A DNA stretch of 64,000 nucleotides from Microbacteriaceae bacterium. Its GTDB lineage: Bacteria > Actinomycetota > Actinomycetes > Actinomycetales > Microbacteriaceae. Within the stretch, counting starts at the first letter, position 1; each line of letters begins with the position of its first letter. The notes under the pieces are model-generated. The model was not told the DNA's origin. It was given only the letters and a program-made list of their open reading frames with translations, and made no database searches. Shown in pieces: positions 1 to 9,170 of this stretch. The stretch covers positions 1 through 64,000 of the forward strand of contig CANBWO010000002.1 in assembly GCA_947373155.1 (NCBI GenBank), given 5' to 3'. The translations under genes and the position numbers were made by a program.

Positions 1-534
1 TGGTCGGTTGAAATCGTCCTCAACTCTAAAACCCAGCGGGTTAGCGTCTGCAACACCCTAGAAACGCTTTTGGTTCACAAAAACGCCGCCGAAACAGTCC
101 TGCCAGCCGTGATGCAGGCTCTAAAACTCAAAAAGGTCACCATACACGGTGACGAATCCATCGTGGCGGCGTATCCAGAGTCGCTTGAAGCAACCGAAGA
201 CGATTGGCATGCCGAGTACGGTTCGCTTGATTTAGCCGTGAAGATTGTCGATTCTATCGATGACGCTCTCGAGCACATCGCCAAGTATTCGACCCATCAC
301 ACCGAATCCATCGTCACTGACAGTCAAGCCAACGCCGAGCGATTCTTGGCCGAGGTTGACTCTGCCGTTGTGGTGGTAAACGCCTCGACGCGGTTTACCG
401 ATGGAGGAGAGTTTGGATTTGGAGCCGAGGTTGGAATCTCGACGCAAAAACTGCACGCCCGTGGCCCAATGGGGCTTCGCGAGCTAACCAGCACCAAATG
501 GTTGGTGCGGGGTGCCGGGCAAGTTCGTTCCTAG
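1..534 (+). CDS. proA: Glutamate-5-semialdehyde dehydrogenase (gamma-glutamyl phosphate reductase), C-terminal part, truncated by window start
   Basis: Frame is open from base 1 ([31 protein letters not shown]...); ProA-like C-terminus [38 protein letters not shown]. Confidence 0.95.
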   Translation, partial: WSVEIVLNSKTQRVSVCNTLETLLVHKNAAETVLPAVMQALKLKKVTIHGDESIVAAYPESLEATEDDWHAEYGSLDLAVKIVDSIDDALEHIAKYSTHHTESIVTDSQANAERFLAEVDSAVVVVNASTRFTDGGEFGFGAEVGISTQKLHARGPMGLRELTSTKWLVRGAGQVRS

Positions 535-565
535 GCTAATCTGGAACTAAGTAAGTAGGAGAAAA

Positions 566-739
566 ATGACTTCCAATATTAAACTCGTCGCCGAAGCTGG
601 GCTTCAGTTGCCGTTCCCGTCGGTGTATTTTGGCGTAATCGCCATGGGTGTTTTCATTGTGCTTGGCCTAGTTGCCTGGTCGTATCGCGACGTTGCCAAC
701 CGTCACGACCACAAATCAAACAACTCACAGGGTCACTAA
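566..739 (+). CDS. Small single-TM membrane protein (57 aa), absent from the supplied ORF track
   Basis: ATG preceded by AGGAG; MTSNIKLVAEAGLQLPFPSVYFGVIAMGVFIVLGLVAWSYRDVANRHDHKSNNSQGH; sits between proA and nadD. Confidence 0.75.
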   Translation: MTSNIKLVAEAGLQLPFPSVYFGVIAMGVFIVLGLVAWSYRDVANRHDHKSNNSQGH

Positions 740-760
740 TAGCCTTTAGGGCAAGTTCTA

Positions 761-1348
761 ATGACCAGACTGCGACTTGGGGTTATGGGTGGCACATTTG
801 ACCCAATTCATAACGGTCACCTTGTTGCCGCAAGCGAGGTACTAAGCAAATATCACTTGGATAAGGTGATTTTCGTGCCGACTGGCGAACCTTGGCAGAA
901 GCAGACCGTTTCAGATGCCGAACATCGCTATCTCATGGCGGTCATAGCCACGGCTTCAAACCCAAACTTTGTGGTCAGCCGGGTCGACATTGATCGTGCC
1001 GGGCCTACCTATACCGTTGACACCCTGAACGACTTGAAAGCTCAATATCCAGGCGCCGACCTGTTCTTTATCACCGGAGCCGATGCGATTTCTTCGATAG
1101 CGTCATGGAAAGACACCGGCATTATTTGGGGCTTGGCAAAATTCATTGCTGTGACCAGACCAGAGCACGAGTTGCAACTTCCCGAAGCTCCCGAGGGTGC
1201 CATTGAGGTCTGTGGCATTCCTGCCCTGGCAATATCTTCGACGGATTGTCGCAATCGGGTGCGGCTGAACGAGCCGGTTTGGTACCTGGTTCCAGACGGT
1301 GTGGTCCAATACATTTCCAAGCATCAGTTGTATCGAGGTGCCGCATGA
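761..1348 (+). CDS. nadD: Nicotinate-nucleotide adenylyltransferase
   Basis: [12 protein letters not shown] nucleotidyltransferase motif; [11 protein letters not shown]-terminal motif. Confidence 0.95.
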   Translation: MTRLRLGVMGGTFDPIHNGHLVAASEVLSKYHLDKVIFVPTGEPWQKQTVSDAEHRYLMAVIATASNPNFVVSRVDIDRAGPTYTVDTLNDLKAQYPGADLFFITGADAISSIASWKDTGIIWGLAKFIAVTRPEHELQLPEAPEGAIEVCGIPALAISSTDCRNRVRLNEPVWYLVPDGVVQYISKHQLYRGAA

Positions 1349-2097
1349 CCGGCGAACAGCTGCCATCGCGCCGTGAACTGCGTGAGGCTCAGCGGCTCAT
1401 TGAGAATCAGCCAATCCAAGTTGCGCCGCCAGCAGCACCAAGGCGACTTGAGCCACCACCAACTCGCAGGCAAATACGCGAACTCGAACGCGCCCAAGAG
1501 CCTTTGGCCCCGGCGCTGATTCACGTTGCACCCCAACCGACGCCTCCGGTGCCTATTCCGCTGCCGCCTCAGCCGGAACCTCCAGTGCCGCAGGTGCCCG
1601 AGGTGCTGCCACCACTGCCGAAGCAATTGGCTCCCGTTGCGGCACCGGCGCCACAACCTTGGTCGCTTACCGATACCGGCTCAATCTTCACAATGTCGCC
1701 GACGCCGGGTGCTGCGCCACAAACGGCATCCATCGTCATTGCAACACCGGTCGACCCATTGAGCTTCACTGGCCCGATAGTAACCTCTGGTGACCGACTC
1801 AGAACCGGGTCGATAACCATACCCTCGTTGGGCTCGGCAACCGCCGAGGTTTCGCTCGCCAAAGCTGCCACTGACGCAGACCTCGCATCGGCATTAGACT
1901 CTAAGGGTGCCTATGTTGCCGGAATACCTCCGATAGCCGCTGCAGGGGTTATCAGGAGTCGCTCTAAAGAGAGCGCTTTTCCACAAAAACTTAGAAGAGG
2001 CAAAGGCCAGCTTTATCTGGTGCTGACCACCGTCTTGCTCATGGCAACGGTGCTAGGGCTCACCTTGGCTGCGTTTCTTCTCGGCATTTTCAACTAG
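1345..2097 (+). CDS. Proline-rich protein with a single C-terminal transmembrane helix
   Basis: In-frame ATG at 1345 overlapping the nadD stop (ATGA) is a better start than 1246; long Pro-rich linker; C-terminal [27 protein letters not shown] helix. Confidence 0.75.
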   Translation: MTGEQLPSRRELREAQRLIENQPIQVAPPAAPRRLEPPPTRRQIRELERAQEPLAPALIHVAPQPTPPVPIPLPPQPEPPVPQVPEVLPPLPKQLAPVAAPAPQPWSLTDTGSIFTMSPTPGAAPQTASIVIATPVDPLSFTGPIVTSGDRLRTGSITIPSLGSATAEVSLAKAATDADLASALDSKGAYVAGIPPIAAAGVIRSRSKESAFPQKLRRGKGQLYLVLTTVLLMATVLGLTLAAFLLGIFN

Positions 2098-2112
2098 CAA
2101 CTAAAGGAATCA

Positions 2113-2484
2113 GTGACCGCTACAGCCAAGGCCATTCACGCTGCGAACATCGCAGCCCGGGCCGCTTCAGACAAACTTGCCGAGAACATCATTGCGCTTG
2201 ACGTTACCGAGCCATTGCCACTAACCGATATATTCGTGCTTGCCTCGGGCCGCAACGAGCGTCAGGTTGCATCGATTGCCGACGAAATTGAGGCTCAGAT
2301 GCTTGAAGAGGGCATCAAGACCTTGCGCCGTGAGGGAAAATCCCAAGCGCGATGGGTGCTTTTGGATTTTGGCGATGTAATTTGCCACATCATGCATGAG
2401 GAAGACCGCATGTTCTACTCAATCGAACGCCTCTGGAAGGACTGTCCAGTGATCAAACTGGACGTGGTCTCAGCAAGCGAGTAA
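2113..2484 (+). CDS. rsfS: Ribosomal silencing factor RsfS
   Basis: FVLASGRNERQVASIADEIE and WVLLDFGDVICHIMHEEDRMFYSIERLW motifs; nadD-adjacent position. Confidence 0.93.
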   Translation: MTATAKAIHAANIAARAASDKLAENIIALDVTEPLPLTDIFVLASGRNERQVASIADEIEAQMLEEGIKTLRREGKSQARWVLLDFGDVICHIMHEEDRMFYSIERLWKDCPVIKLDVVSASE

Positions 2485-2522
2485 AAATCGTGTAAACTGT
2501 TCAAGTTGCTTAGGCAATGAAC

Positions 2523-2598
2523 GGGCCTGTGGCGCAGCTGGTAGCGCACCTGCATGGCATGCAGGGGGTCAGGGGTTCAAATCCCCTCAGGTCCACCA
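2523..2598 (+). tRNA. tRNA-Ala (GGC anticodon), CCA encoded
   Basis: Cloverleaf: acceptor gggcctg/caggtcc, anticodon loop ATGGCAT, T-loop GGTTCAAATCC, 3' ACCA. Confidence 0.95.
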
Positions 2599-2600
2599 AA

Positions 2601-2632
2601 AATAATCCCTTCCCTCTGGGGGAGGGATTTTT
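2601..2632 (+). terminator. Rho-independent terminator after tRNA-Ala
   Basis: aatcccttccctctgggggagggatttttcatt stem-loop with T tract. Confidence 0.75.
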
Positions 2633-2708
2633 CATTACGTTTGTGTCAAATCTTTAGCAATCAAACGGTTTCCGCTTTTGCTCCTCGTAGACTGAACCAA
2701 ATCGCACA

Positions 2709-3740
2709 GTGAGGTACGAATTGCGCTCAGATACAACCCCAGCAATCCAGTTGGTTGGGCTTCAAAAGAATTTTGGTTCAACCGTTGCAGTCGATAATCT
2801 CGATTTAGAGATCCGACAGGGTGAGTTCTTTAGCATGCTTGGCCCATCTGGATCGGGCAAGACCACTGTACTGCGCCTTATCGCAGGTTTCGAGACAGTA
2901 AGCGCCGGACAGGTTTTTCTGGACGGCCAGGATGTGACCAAATCCGCACCATTTGATCGCGATGTAAATACGGTTTTTCAGGATTACGCCCTTTTTCCAC
3001 ATATGAACGTGATCGAAAACGTGGCATACGGATTGCGTGTGCGAGGGGTTGGTAAAGCCGAGCGTCTGGCGGCGGCCAACGAGGCTTTGGCGACCGTTCA
3101 GTTGAGTGCTCTAGCCACCCGTAAGCCCAGCGAACTATCTGGTGGCCAGCGCCAAAGAGTTGCGTTGGCGCGTGCCATTGTGGTGCGCCCAAAAGTGTTG
3201 TTGTTGGATGAACCACTTGGTGCGCTAGACCTCAAGCTTCGCGAGCAAATGCAGATTGAACTTAAGGATCTGCAACGCAAGCTCGGCATCACGTTCATTT
3301 TTGTTACACACGACCAAGAAGAGGCACTGACCCTCAGCGATCGCGTCGCGGTATTTAACAATGGGCGTATCGAGCAGCTGGGAACGCCTCGGCAGCTTTA
3401 CGAAGAGCCCGCCTCGGCTTTTGTTGCCGGTTTCGTAGGTACTTCCAACATCTTTGCTACCACCGAAGCAAAGGCCCTTGTCGGTGCTACCTCGGCTGTT
3501 TCAATCCGTCCCGAGCGCCTGCAACTAACAAAGACCGCGAGTGTTGATGCTGGTGCAATGAGCCTCCCTGGCCGGGTAACAGAGGTAATTTACCTGGGTG
3601 CAGCCGCGAGAGTGATTGTGAGTTGCCAGGGTATCCCAATCACTGTGCTTTATCAGTTTGAGGCTGGGCCTACGCCGGAACGAGATTCGGAGGTCTTTGT
3701 AACACTAAGACAAGCCGACCTAGTCTCGCTCGGCAACTAA
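2709..3740 (+). CDS. potA: Spermidine/putrescine-type ABC transporter ATP-binding protein
   Basis: Walker [10 protein letters not shown], signature [14 protein letters not shown], Walker [14 protein letters not shown]-terminal TOBE-like domain. Confidence 0.9.
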   Translation: MRYELRSDTTPAIQLVGLQKNFGSTVAVDNLDLEIRQGEFFSMLGPSGSGKTTVLRLIAGFETVSAGQVFLDGQDVTKSAPFDRDVNTVFQDYALFPHMNVIENVAYGLRVRGVGKAERLAAANEALATVQLSALATRKPSELSGGQRQRVALARAIVVRPKVLLLDEPLGALDLKLREQMQIELKDLQRKLGITFIFVTHDQEEALTLSDRVAVFNNGRIEQLGTPRQLYEEPASAFVAGFVGTSNIFATTEAKALVGATSAVSIRPERLQLTKTASVDAGAMSLPGRVTEVIYLGAAARVIVSCQGIPITVLYQFEAGPTPERDSEVFVTLRQADLVSLGN

Positions 3741-3775
3741 ATCGTTTCGCTAATCAGATAAGAAGGAGAGAGTAA

Positions 3776-4942
3776 ATGAGAACCAAAGCACTAAAGTCAG
3801 CGGTCATCTTGGTTGCTTCAGCGCTGGTGCTGACAGCCTGTGGCACTGCACAACCGGCTGCCACCTCATCGATGCCTACCAAGTTAGGAGCGAACGAGAA
3901 GACCGTTTCGCTGCTGGGTTGGCCGGGATACGCCGAAGACGGCAGCAACGACCCAGCGGTTGACTGGGTAAGCCCATTCGAAAAAGCAACCGGCTGCCAG
4001 GTTACCTTCAAGAGCTATGGAACCAGCGATGAGGCCATTAGCCTGTTCAAGACCGGTGACTACGATGTGATTGCCGCTTCTGGCGACGCCACCTTGCGCT
4101 TGATTGCTTCGGGTGCGGTTCAGGAACTGAACACCAAGTTGATCCCTAGCTACAAGGACGTTTACCCGTTCCTAAAGGGCAAAGCTTGGAACTCGGCAGA
4201 CGGCAAGGTCTACGGTGTTCCTCACGGTTATGGCGCCAACCTGCTGATGTATAAGAAGGACACGGTTAAGCCTGCTCCTACCAGTTGGGACGTAGTCTTC
4301 GACAAGTCAAGTGCCTACAAGGGCAAGGTCACTGCCTACGATTCGCCAATTTACATTGCAGATGCCGCTGTTTACCTGATGGCACACAACCCAGAACTCG
4401 GCATCAAGAACCCATATGCACTCGATGAGAAGCAGCTCGCTGCTGCTGTTGACCTGCTCAAGGCTCAGCGTGCCAACGTGGGCGAGTACTGGAGCGACTA
4501 CCTAAAGGAAATCCAGGCTTTCGAAACCGGTGACTCTGTAGTTGGTACTACCTGGCAGGTAATCATCAACTCGATGAGCGCGAAGGCAAACGTTGGTTCA
4601 GTACTTCCTTCGGAAGGTGCTACCGGATGGTCTGACTCTTGGATGATCAATAGCAAGGCCAAGAGCCCGAACTGTGCATATGCATGGTTGGACTACATCG
4701 ACCAGCCAAAGGCAAACGCAGCCGCAACCGAGTACTTTGGCGAGGCGCCAGCTACCCCTGCGGCCTGTGACTTCATGGCCAGCAAGGATACCTGTGCTAG
4801 CTACCACGCCGGCGATGAGGCCTACGCCAACAAGATCTGGTATTGGACCACCCCAATCGCCAAGTGCCTCGATGGACGTACAGATGTTCAGTGCACCGAC
4901 TACGCTGCCTGGACCAGCGCCTGGCAAGAAATCAAGGGTTAG
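3776..4942 (+). CDS. potD: Polyamine-type ABC transporter substrate-binding lipoprotein
   Basis: Lipobox LVLTACG; PotD/PotF-like fold; operon position. Confidence 0.85.
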   Translation: MRTKALKSAVILVASALVLTACGTAQPAATSSMPTKLGANEKTVSLLGWPGYAEDGSNDPAVDWVSPFEKATGCQVTFKSYGTSDEAISLFKTGDYDVIAASGDATLRLIASGAVQELNTKLIPSYKDVYPFLKGKAWNSADGKVYGVPHGYGANLLMYKKDTVKPAPTSWDVVFDKSSAYKGKVTAYDSPIYIADAAVYLMAHNPELGIKNPYALDEKQLAAAVDLLKAQRANVGEYWSDYLKEIQAFETGDSVVGTTWQVIINSMSAKANVGSVLPSEGATGWSDSWMINSKAKSPNCAYAWLDYIDQPKANAAATEYFGEAPATPAACDFMASKDTCASYHAGDEAYANKIWYWTTPIAKCLDGRTDVQCTDYAAWTSAWQEIKG

Positions 4943-4952
4943 TCAGTAACCC

Positions 4953-5864
4953 ATGGCTAAGAAACTAGGCGCGCGGAGCAGGCCCGATACAGGGCTCAGT
5001 TCTGCGCGCCTAGTTTCTAGTTATCTTTTCCCCAGGCCAAAGACTCGTTTAGCGCTTCTGCTTGCTGCGCCAGTCACCTGGTTAGTTCTGATTTATATAG
5101 TTGCTCTGGTGGCTTTGCTGGTTACGGCATTCTGGTCTGTCGACTCCTTTACGGGTGAGATTCACATGACCTGGTCACTAGACAACCTGAAACAGGTTTT
5201 CACGCAGGCGCTCTACCGAACCGTGACGTTTCGAACAGTTGGCATCGCGCTTCTAGTCACAGTTATCGACTTATTGGTTGCGCTACCGATTGCCTTTTTT
5301 ATGGCCAAAATTGCCAAAGCCCGCAGTCAGCGAATCATGGTGATTTTGATTTTGATGCCGCTTTGGGCCAGCTATCTGGTCAAGGCTTACGCCTGGAGAT
5401 CTGTACTAAGCCACGATGGAATTCTGCAGTGGTTATTGCAACCGTTTGGACTCGGCACCCCGGGTTATGGTTTGGCCGGAATCGTCATCACTCAGGCTTA
5501 TATCTGGCTGCCTTACGTGATCCTGCCAATCTTCGCCGGCCTAGAGCGGGTTTCAAACACGCTGCTGGAGGCTTCTTCGGACCTAGGTGCCAAGAGCTTG
5601 ACCACGATTCGACTCGTAGTTGCTCCGCTGTTGCTTCCGGCAATTATTGCGGCCTCGATTTTTAGCTTTTCCCTCACCCTCGGCGATTACATCACTGTGA
5701 ATATTGTTGGCGGACCAAACCAAATGCTGGGAAATTTGGTCTATACCAATGTTGGAGCGGCCAATAACCTTCCGTTGGCTTCCGCGATTGCACTTGTGCC
5801 GGTTGCCATCATGTTCGCCTACCTGGCCTTGGTTCGTAAGACCGGCGCATTGGAGAACCTGTAA
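4953..5864 (+). CDS. potB: Polyamine-type ABC transporter permease
   Basis: BPD-transporter permease, EAA-like loop LEASSDLGAKSLTTIRLVVAPLLLP. Confidence 0.87.
   Translation: MAKKLGARSRPDTGLSSARLVSSYLFPRPKTRLALLLAAPVTWLVLIYIVALVALLVTAFWSVDSFTGEIHMTWSLDNLKQVFTQALYRTVTFRTVGIALLVTVIDLLVALPIAFFMAKIAKARSQRIMVILILMPLWASYLVKAYAWRSVLSHDGILQWLLQPFGLGTPGYGLAGIVITQAYIWLPYVILPIFAGLERVSNTLLEASSDLGAKSLTTIRLVVAPLLLPAIIAASIFSFSLTLGDYITVNIVGGPNQMLGNLVYTNVGAANNLPLASAIALVPVAIMFAYLALVRKTGALENL
4960..5018 (+). repeat. Perfect 15-bp inverted repeat (29-nt loop) at the 5' end of the potB-like gene
   Basis: AGAAACTAGGCGCGC (4960-4974) and GCGCGCCTAGTTTCT (5004-5018) are exact reverse complements. Confidence 0.95.
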
Positions 5865-6659
5865 ATGCGTATTTCTAACTCCGCCAAATGGGTCCTGGGC
5901 GTAATCACCGGTGTGGTGTTGCTGTTTATCTACCTACCCTTGCTGGTCGTGTTGGCCAACTCGTTTAACGCGAATAAGAACATGGTTTGGCCACCGCCTG
6001 CGTTGACCACGGACTGGTGGGGCAAGGCTTTCCGAAGCCTTGGGCTCTGGGAAGCGGTGGCAACCAGCATTGAGGTGGCGGTGGCCTCCACTTTGATTGC
6101 CCTGGTTCTGGGAACCCTAGTTGCCATGGCGCTGAGCAGATATAAGTTTTTTGGCAGACAAGTTGTGAGTTTGCTGGTGGTGCTTCCCATCGCATTACCC
6201 GGCATTGTTACGGGTATTGCTCTCAACAATGCCTTTAGAACGATTCTTGGTTTACAACTGACCATGGGGACCGTGATTGTTGCTCACGCAACATTCTGTG
6301 TGGTGACCGTCTATAACAATGTGATGGCCAGGTTGAGCCGCATGAACCCGAACCTGCAAGATGCCTCGGCTGATTTAGGTGCTGGGCTCTGGACCACATT
6401 TAGGCTAGTGACTTTCCCGCAACTCAGATCGGCGCTTTTCGCTGGTGGGCTGTTGGCTTTCGGTCTGAGCTTCGACGAAATTATCGTGACCACCTTCACC
6501 GCCGGAAACGGGGTAGTCACCCTTCCGATTTGGATTTACAACAACATGTTCAGGCCCGGACAGGCTCCGGTCGTGAACGTGGTGGCAGTGGTGCTGGTCT
6601 TGTCATCGATGATTCCGATTTACTTTGCGCAGCGAGTGTCCGCGGTACAAGACGCTTAG
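5865..6659 (+). CDS. potC: Polyamine-type ABC transporter permease
   Basis: BPD permease; LQDASADLGAGLWTTFRLVTFPQL EAA loop. Confidence 0.87.
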   Translation: MRISNSAKWVLGVITGVVLLFIYLPLLVVLANSFNANKNMVWPPPALTTDWWGKAFRSLGLWEAVATSIEVAVASTLIALVLGTLVAMALSRYKFFGRQVVSLLVVLPIALPGIVTGIALNNAFRTILGLQLTMGTVIVAHATFCVVTVYNNVMARLSRMNPNLQDASADLGAGLWTTFRLVTFPQLRSALFAGGLLAFGLSFDEIIVTTFTAGNGVVTLPIWIYNNMFRPGQAPVVNVVAVVLVLSSMIPIYFAQRVSAVQDA

Positions 6660-6695
6660 TTTTGCTGGTAGCTGGTTGTTTACCTGGTTGCCGTT

Positions 6696-6926
6696 TTAGG
6701 TTTCGGTGTTCACGCTAACTCGCTTGATTCGGCTGGTGAAGCCCGATTCAATCAACACTTCCGACTTGCGCACGCCAAAATGTTTTGCCAAAAGTTCAAC
6801 TAGCCCCAGGTTGGCTGCTCCGTCTACAGCGCGTTCCTTCAAAAATACGGTCAAGGAGCCATCATCGTTGATTTCAACCAACGGACCTTTTTTGGATCCG
6901 GGTTTGACCATGACCGTGTATCGCAC
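6696..6926 (-). CDS. DUF167/YggU family protein
   Basis: VKPGSKKGPLVE...VDGAANLGLVELLAKHFGVRKSEVLIESGFTSRIKRV. Confidence 0.88.
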   Translation of the reverse strand: MRYTVMVKPGSKKGPLVEINDDGSLTVFLKERAVDGAANLGLVELLAKHFGVRKSEVLIESGFTSRIKRVSVNTET

Positions 6927-6948
6927 AAATCAAACTTAGACTGTTGCC
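6927..6948. promoter_or_regulatory. 22-bp divergent region with overlapping -10 hexamers for two apparently leaderless genes
   Basis: Plus strand TAGACT (6937-6942)-N6-ATG; minus strand TAAGTT (complement of 6933-6938)-N6-GTG. Confidence 0.6.
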
Positions 6949-7650
6949 ATGAGCAGAACTTACCGTGGTTTCACTTTTGAACAGATTGCCGGCGCTATCG
7001 ACCACTCGGTCCTCAAGCCAAACAACACGCAGCAGGAAATCATCGATGCTTGCAAGGTGGCGGCTGAATACCAGACCGCTTCGCTTTGCATTAGACCCAT
7101 GGATGTGGCTTTGGCGGCCAAGGAACTGGCTGGTACCGGAGTTCCAGTTTGCACAGTGATTGGTTTCCCGCACGGAACCACCACCACCGCTACCAAGGTG
7201 TTTGAATCGGTTGAGGCGATTGCCAATGGTGCCACCGAGCTGGACATGGTTCTAAACGTGTCTCAGTTGGTGGATGGTTTCTACGATGACGTTGAAAGAG
7301 ACATCGCTAGCGTTGTGGCAGCAGCCGAGGCGCATGCTGAGAACGTGATCGTGAAGGTTATTTTCGAAACGGCACTTCTTAGTCCCGAGCAGATTGTTAA
7401 GGCTTGCCAGCTAACCGAGGCTGCTGGAGCAGATTTTGTGAAGACCTCTACTGGGTTTGCCAGCGCTGGGGCCACGGTTGAAAACATTCGCCTCATGAAG
7501 GCCACCGTTGGGGATCGTCTTCAGGTCAAGAGTTCCGGAGGAGTGCGCACACTTGACCAACTGATTGACATGCTCGAGGCCGGTGCAGATAGAAGTGGTT
7601 GTTCGGCAACCGAGGCGGTTCTAGCCGAATTCAACGAGAAGGCCAGCTAA
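6949..7650 (+). CDS. deoC: Deoxyribose-phosphate aldolase
   Basis: DHSVLKP, ELDMVLN, FVKTSTGF, KSSGGVRT motifs. Confidence 0.95.
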   Translation: MSRTYRGFTFEQIAGAIDHSVLKPNNTQQEIIDACKVAAEYQTASLCIRPMDVALAAKELAGTGVPVCTVIGFPHGTTTTATKVFESVEAIANGATELDMVLNVSQLVDGFYDDVERDIASVVAAAEAHAENVIVKVIFETALLSPEQIVKACQLTEAAGADFVKTSTGFASAGATVENIRLMKATVGDRLQVKSSGGVRTLDQLIDMLEAGADRSGCSATEAVLAEFNEKAS

Positions 7651-7677
7651 CCAAGACAACTTGTGAGTAACAGTAAC

Positions 7678-7706
7678 TTGTAAGTAAAGACCCCCTTGAC
7701 TATGAT
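7678..7706 (+). promoter_or_regulatory. Sigma-70-type promoter TTGTAA-N17-TATGAT, 6 nt before the ATG
   Basis: -35 TTGTAA 7678-7683, -10 TATGAT 7701-7706, ATG at 7713. Confidence 0.65.
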
Positions 7707-7712
7707 TTAGTC

Positions 7713-8486
7713 ATGACACTTCCAGCTCTATATCTTTCGCACGGTGCGCCACCGCTGCTCGATGACGAACTTTGGAAAAGCCAGTTGGTTCACTGGTCGG
7801 GCCAGATCCAAAAGCCGAAAGGTATTTTGGTTATTAGCGCACACTGGGAAAACGCTCCCGTGGCTATCAGTTCCACCGATGCGAATACCCCCTTGATTTA
7901 TGACTTTGGCGGTTTTGCTCCCCGGTTTTACAAGGAAACCTATGCAACTCCTGATGCGGCTTGGTTGGGTTCGCTTGTGGCATCGTTGATGCCCGATCAC
8001 GAACCATTGCACCAGAGCGCCAAACGCGGGCTTGACCACGGGGCCTGGGTCCCAATCAAAATCATGTATCCAGACGCCGACATCCCGGTTATTCAGCTTT
8101 CGCTACCCACCCACGACCCCATCAAGTTGCTGGAACTGGGCCGCCGTCTCAAGCCATTGCGTGACCATGGTGTTTTGATTGTCGGCTCCGGATTTATGAC
8201 TCACGGGCTGCCGTTCCTTCGGGAGTTCCGAATCGATGCGGCGGCGCCCGGATGGTCATCGGAGTTCGATATTTGGGCTAAAGAGGCCTTGGAACGCGGC
8301 GATCTGGAAAGCCTAATCAACTACAAGACCTTGGCCCCCGGCATGCCTTACGCTCACCCCACGGTTGAACACTTCACCCCACTTTTTGTAACACTCGGCG
8401 CCGCCACCAATGCTGAGTCGGCAGTTGCTGAGAAGATTGACGGGTATTGGATGGGATTGTCCAAACGGTCCTTTGAGGTGGTCTAA
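7713..8486 (+). CDS. LigB/DODA-type extradiol ring-cleavage dioxygenase family protein
   Basis: MTLPALYLSHGAPPLL, ISAHWE, LDHGAWVP, GSGFMTHG motifs. Confidence 0.9.
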   Translation: MTLPALYLSHGAPPLLDDELWKSQLVHWSGQIQKPKGILVISAHWENAPVAISSTDANTPLIYDFGGFAPRFYKETYATPDAAWLGSLVASLMPDHEPLHQSAKRGLDHGAWVPIKIMYPDADIPVIQLSLPTHDPIKLLELGRRLKPLRDHGVLIVGSGFMTHGLPFLREFRIDAAAPGWSSEFDIWAKEALERGDLESLINYKTLAPGMPYAHPTVEHFTPLFVTLGAATNAESAVAEKIDGYWMGLSKRSFEVV

Positions 8487-8491
8487 AGCAC

Positions 8492-9142
8492 ATGGCGGTT
8501 TTTGCAGACGGCGCTGGAACCAGCCTTAGACGACCTCACGTTTTCGAGGCGGGCGAAGCTGGGGCTGATTCCAGAACCATCCTGCTGCTGCACGGCATGG
8601 GCGCCGATGAACACGATTTACTTGGCCTAGGTCGTCTTCTAGATTCCGGGGCGAACCTGCTTTCGCCCAGGGGAATGGTCCAGATCGAAGGGCTCAATCG
8701 TTTTTTCCTCAGATTTGCAGACGGATCTTTCGATGAAGATGGTTTGGCCCATGCCGCCGATGAGCTCGCAGGGTTTCTGAAAGCTGCCTCGGTGGAATAC
8801 GGTTTTGATTTGAATAGAGTCTGGGCTGCGGGTTTCTCGAATGGTTCAAATGCTGCTGTTGCCTTGTTGCAACGCCACCCCGAGCTGCTTCAGGGTATTT
8901 CGGTTTATTCGATCACTAAGGCATTAGCCGAACCTATCGGTGTTGCCGGTTCGCTAAATGGCAAGAAGGTTTTCATTGCCAACGGCGAGTTGGATCAGCA
9001 TGCCGGCATTGCGGTTCCGAGGCTCTTGGCAGCGCAACTTGAACAACTTGGCGCGGAAGTCGAACTCATGGAACACCAAGGTGGCCACAGCATTGTCATG
9101 GAACACGTGCGCCCTGTGATGCAATACCTGGCCAACCACTAA
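8492..9142 (+). CDS. Phospholipase/carboxylesterase family alpha/beta hydrolase (MhqD-like)
   Basis: LLLHGMGADEHDL, GFSNGS nucleophile elbow, GELDQ, HQGGHSI. Confidence 0.85.
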   Translation: MAVFADGAGTSLRRPHVFEAGEAGADSRTILLLHGMGADEHDLLGLGRLLDSGANLLSPRGMVQIEGLNRFFLRFADGSFDEDGLAHAADELAGFLKAASVEYGFDLNRVWAAGFSNGSNAAVALLQRHPELLQGISVYSITKALAEPIGVAGSLNGKKVFIANGELDQHAGIAVPRLLAAQLEQLGAEVELMEHQGGHSIVMEHVRPVMQYLANH

Positions 9143-9170
9143 AGGCGTTAGCGGCTCCGCGGGTCGCCTG

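Noticed and set aside
1246-1344. Upstream extension of the Pro-rich protein to 1246
   Set aside because: Would overlap about 100 nt of nadD; the ATG at 1345 overlapping the nadD stop is a more credible coupled start.
9143-9170. Possible terminator between the convergent esterase and dnaE2 genes
   Set aside because: Only a weak imperfect stem (AGGCG...CGCCT) and no T tract; insufficient support.
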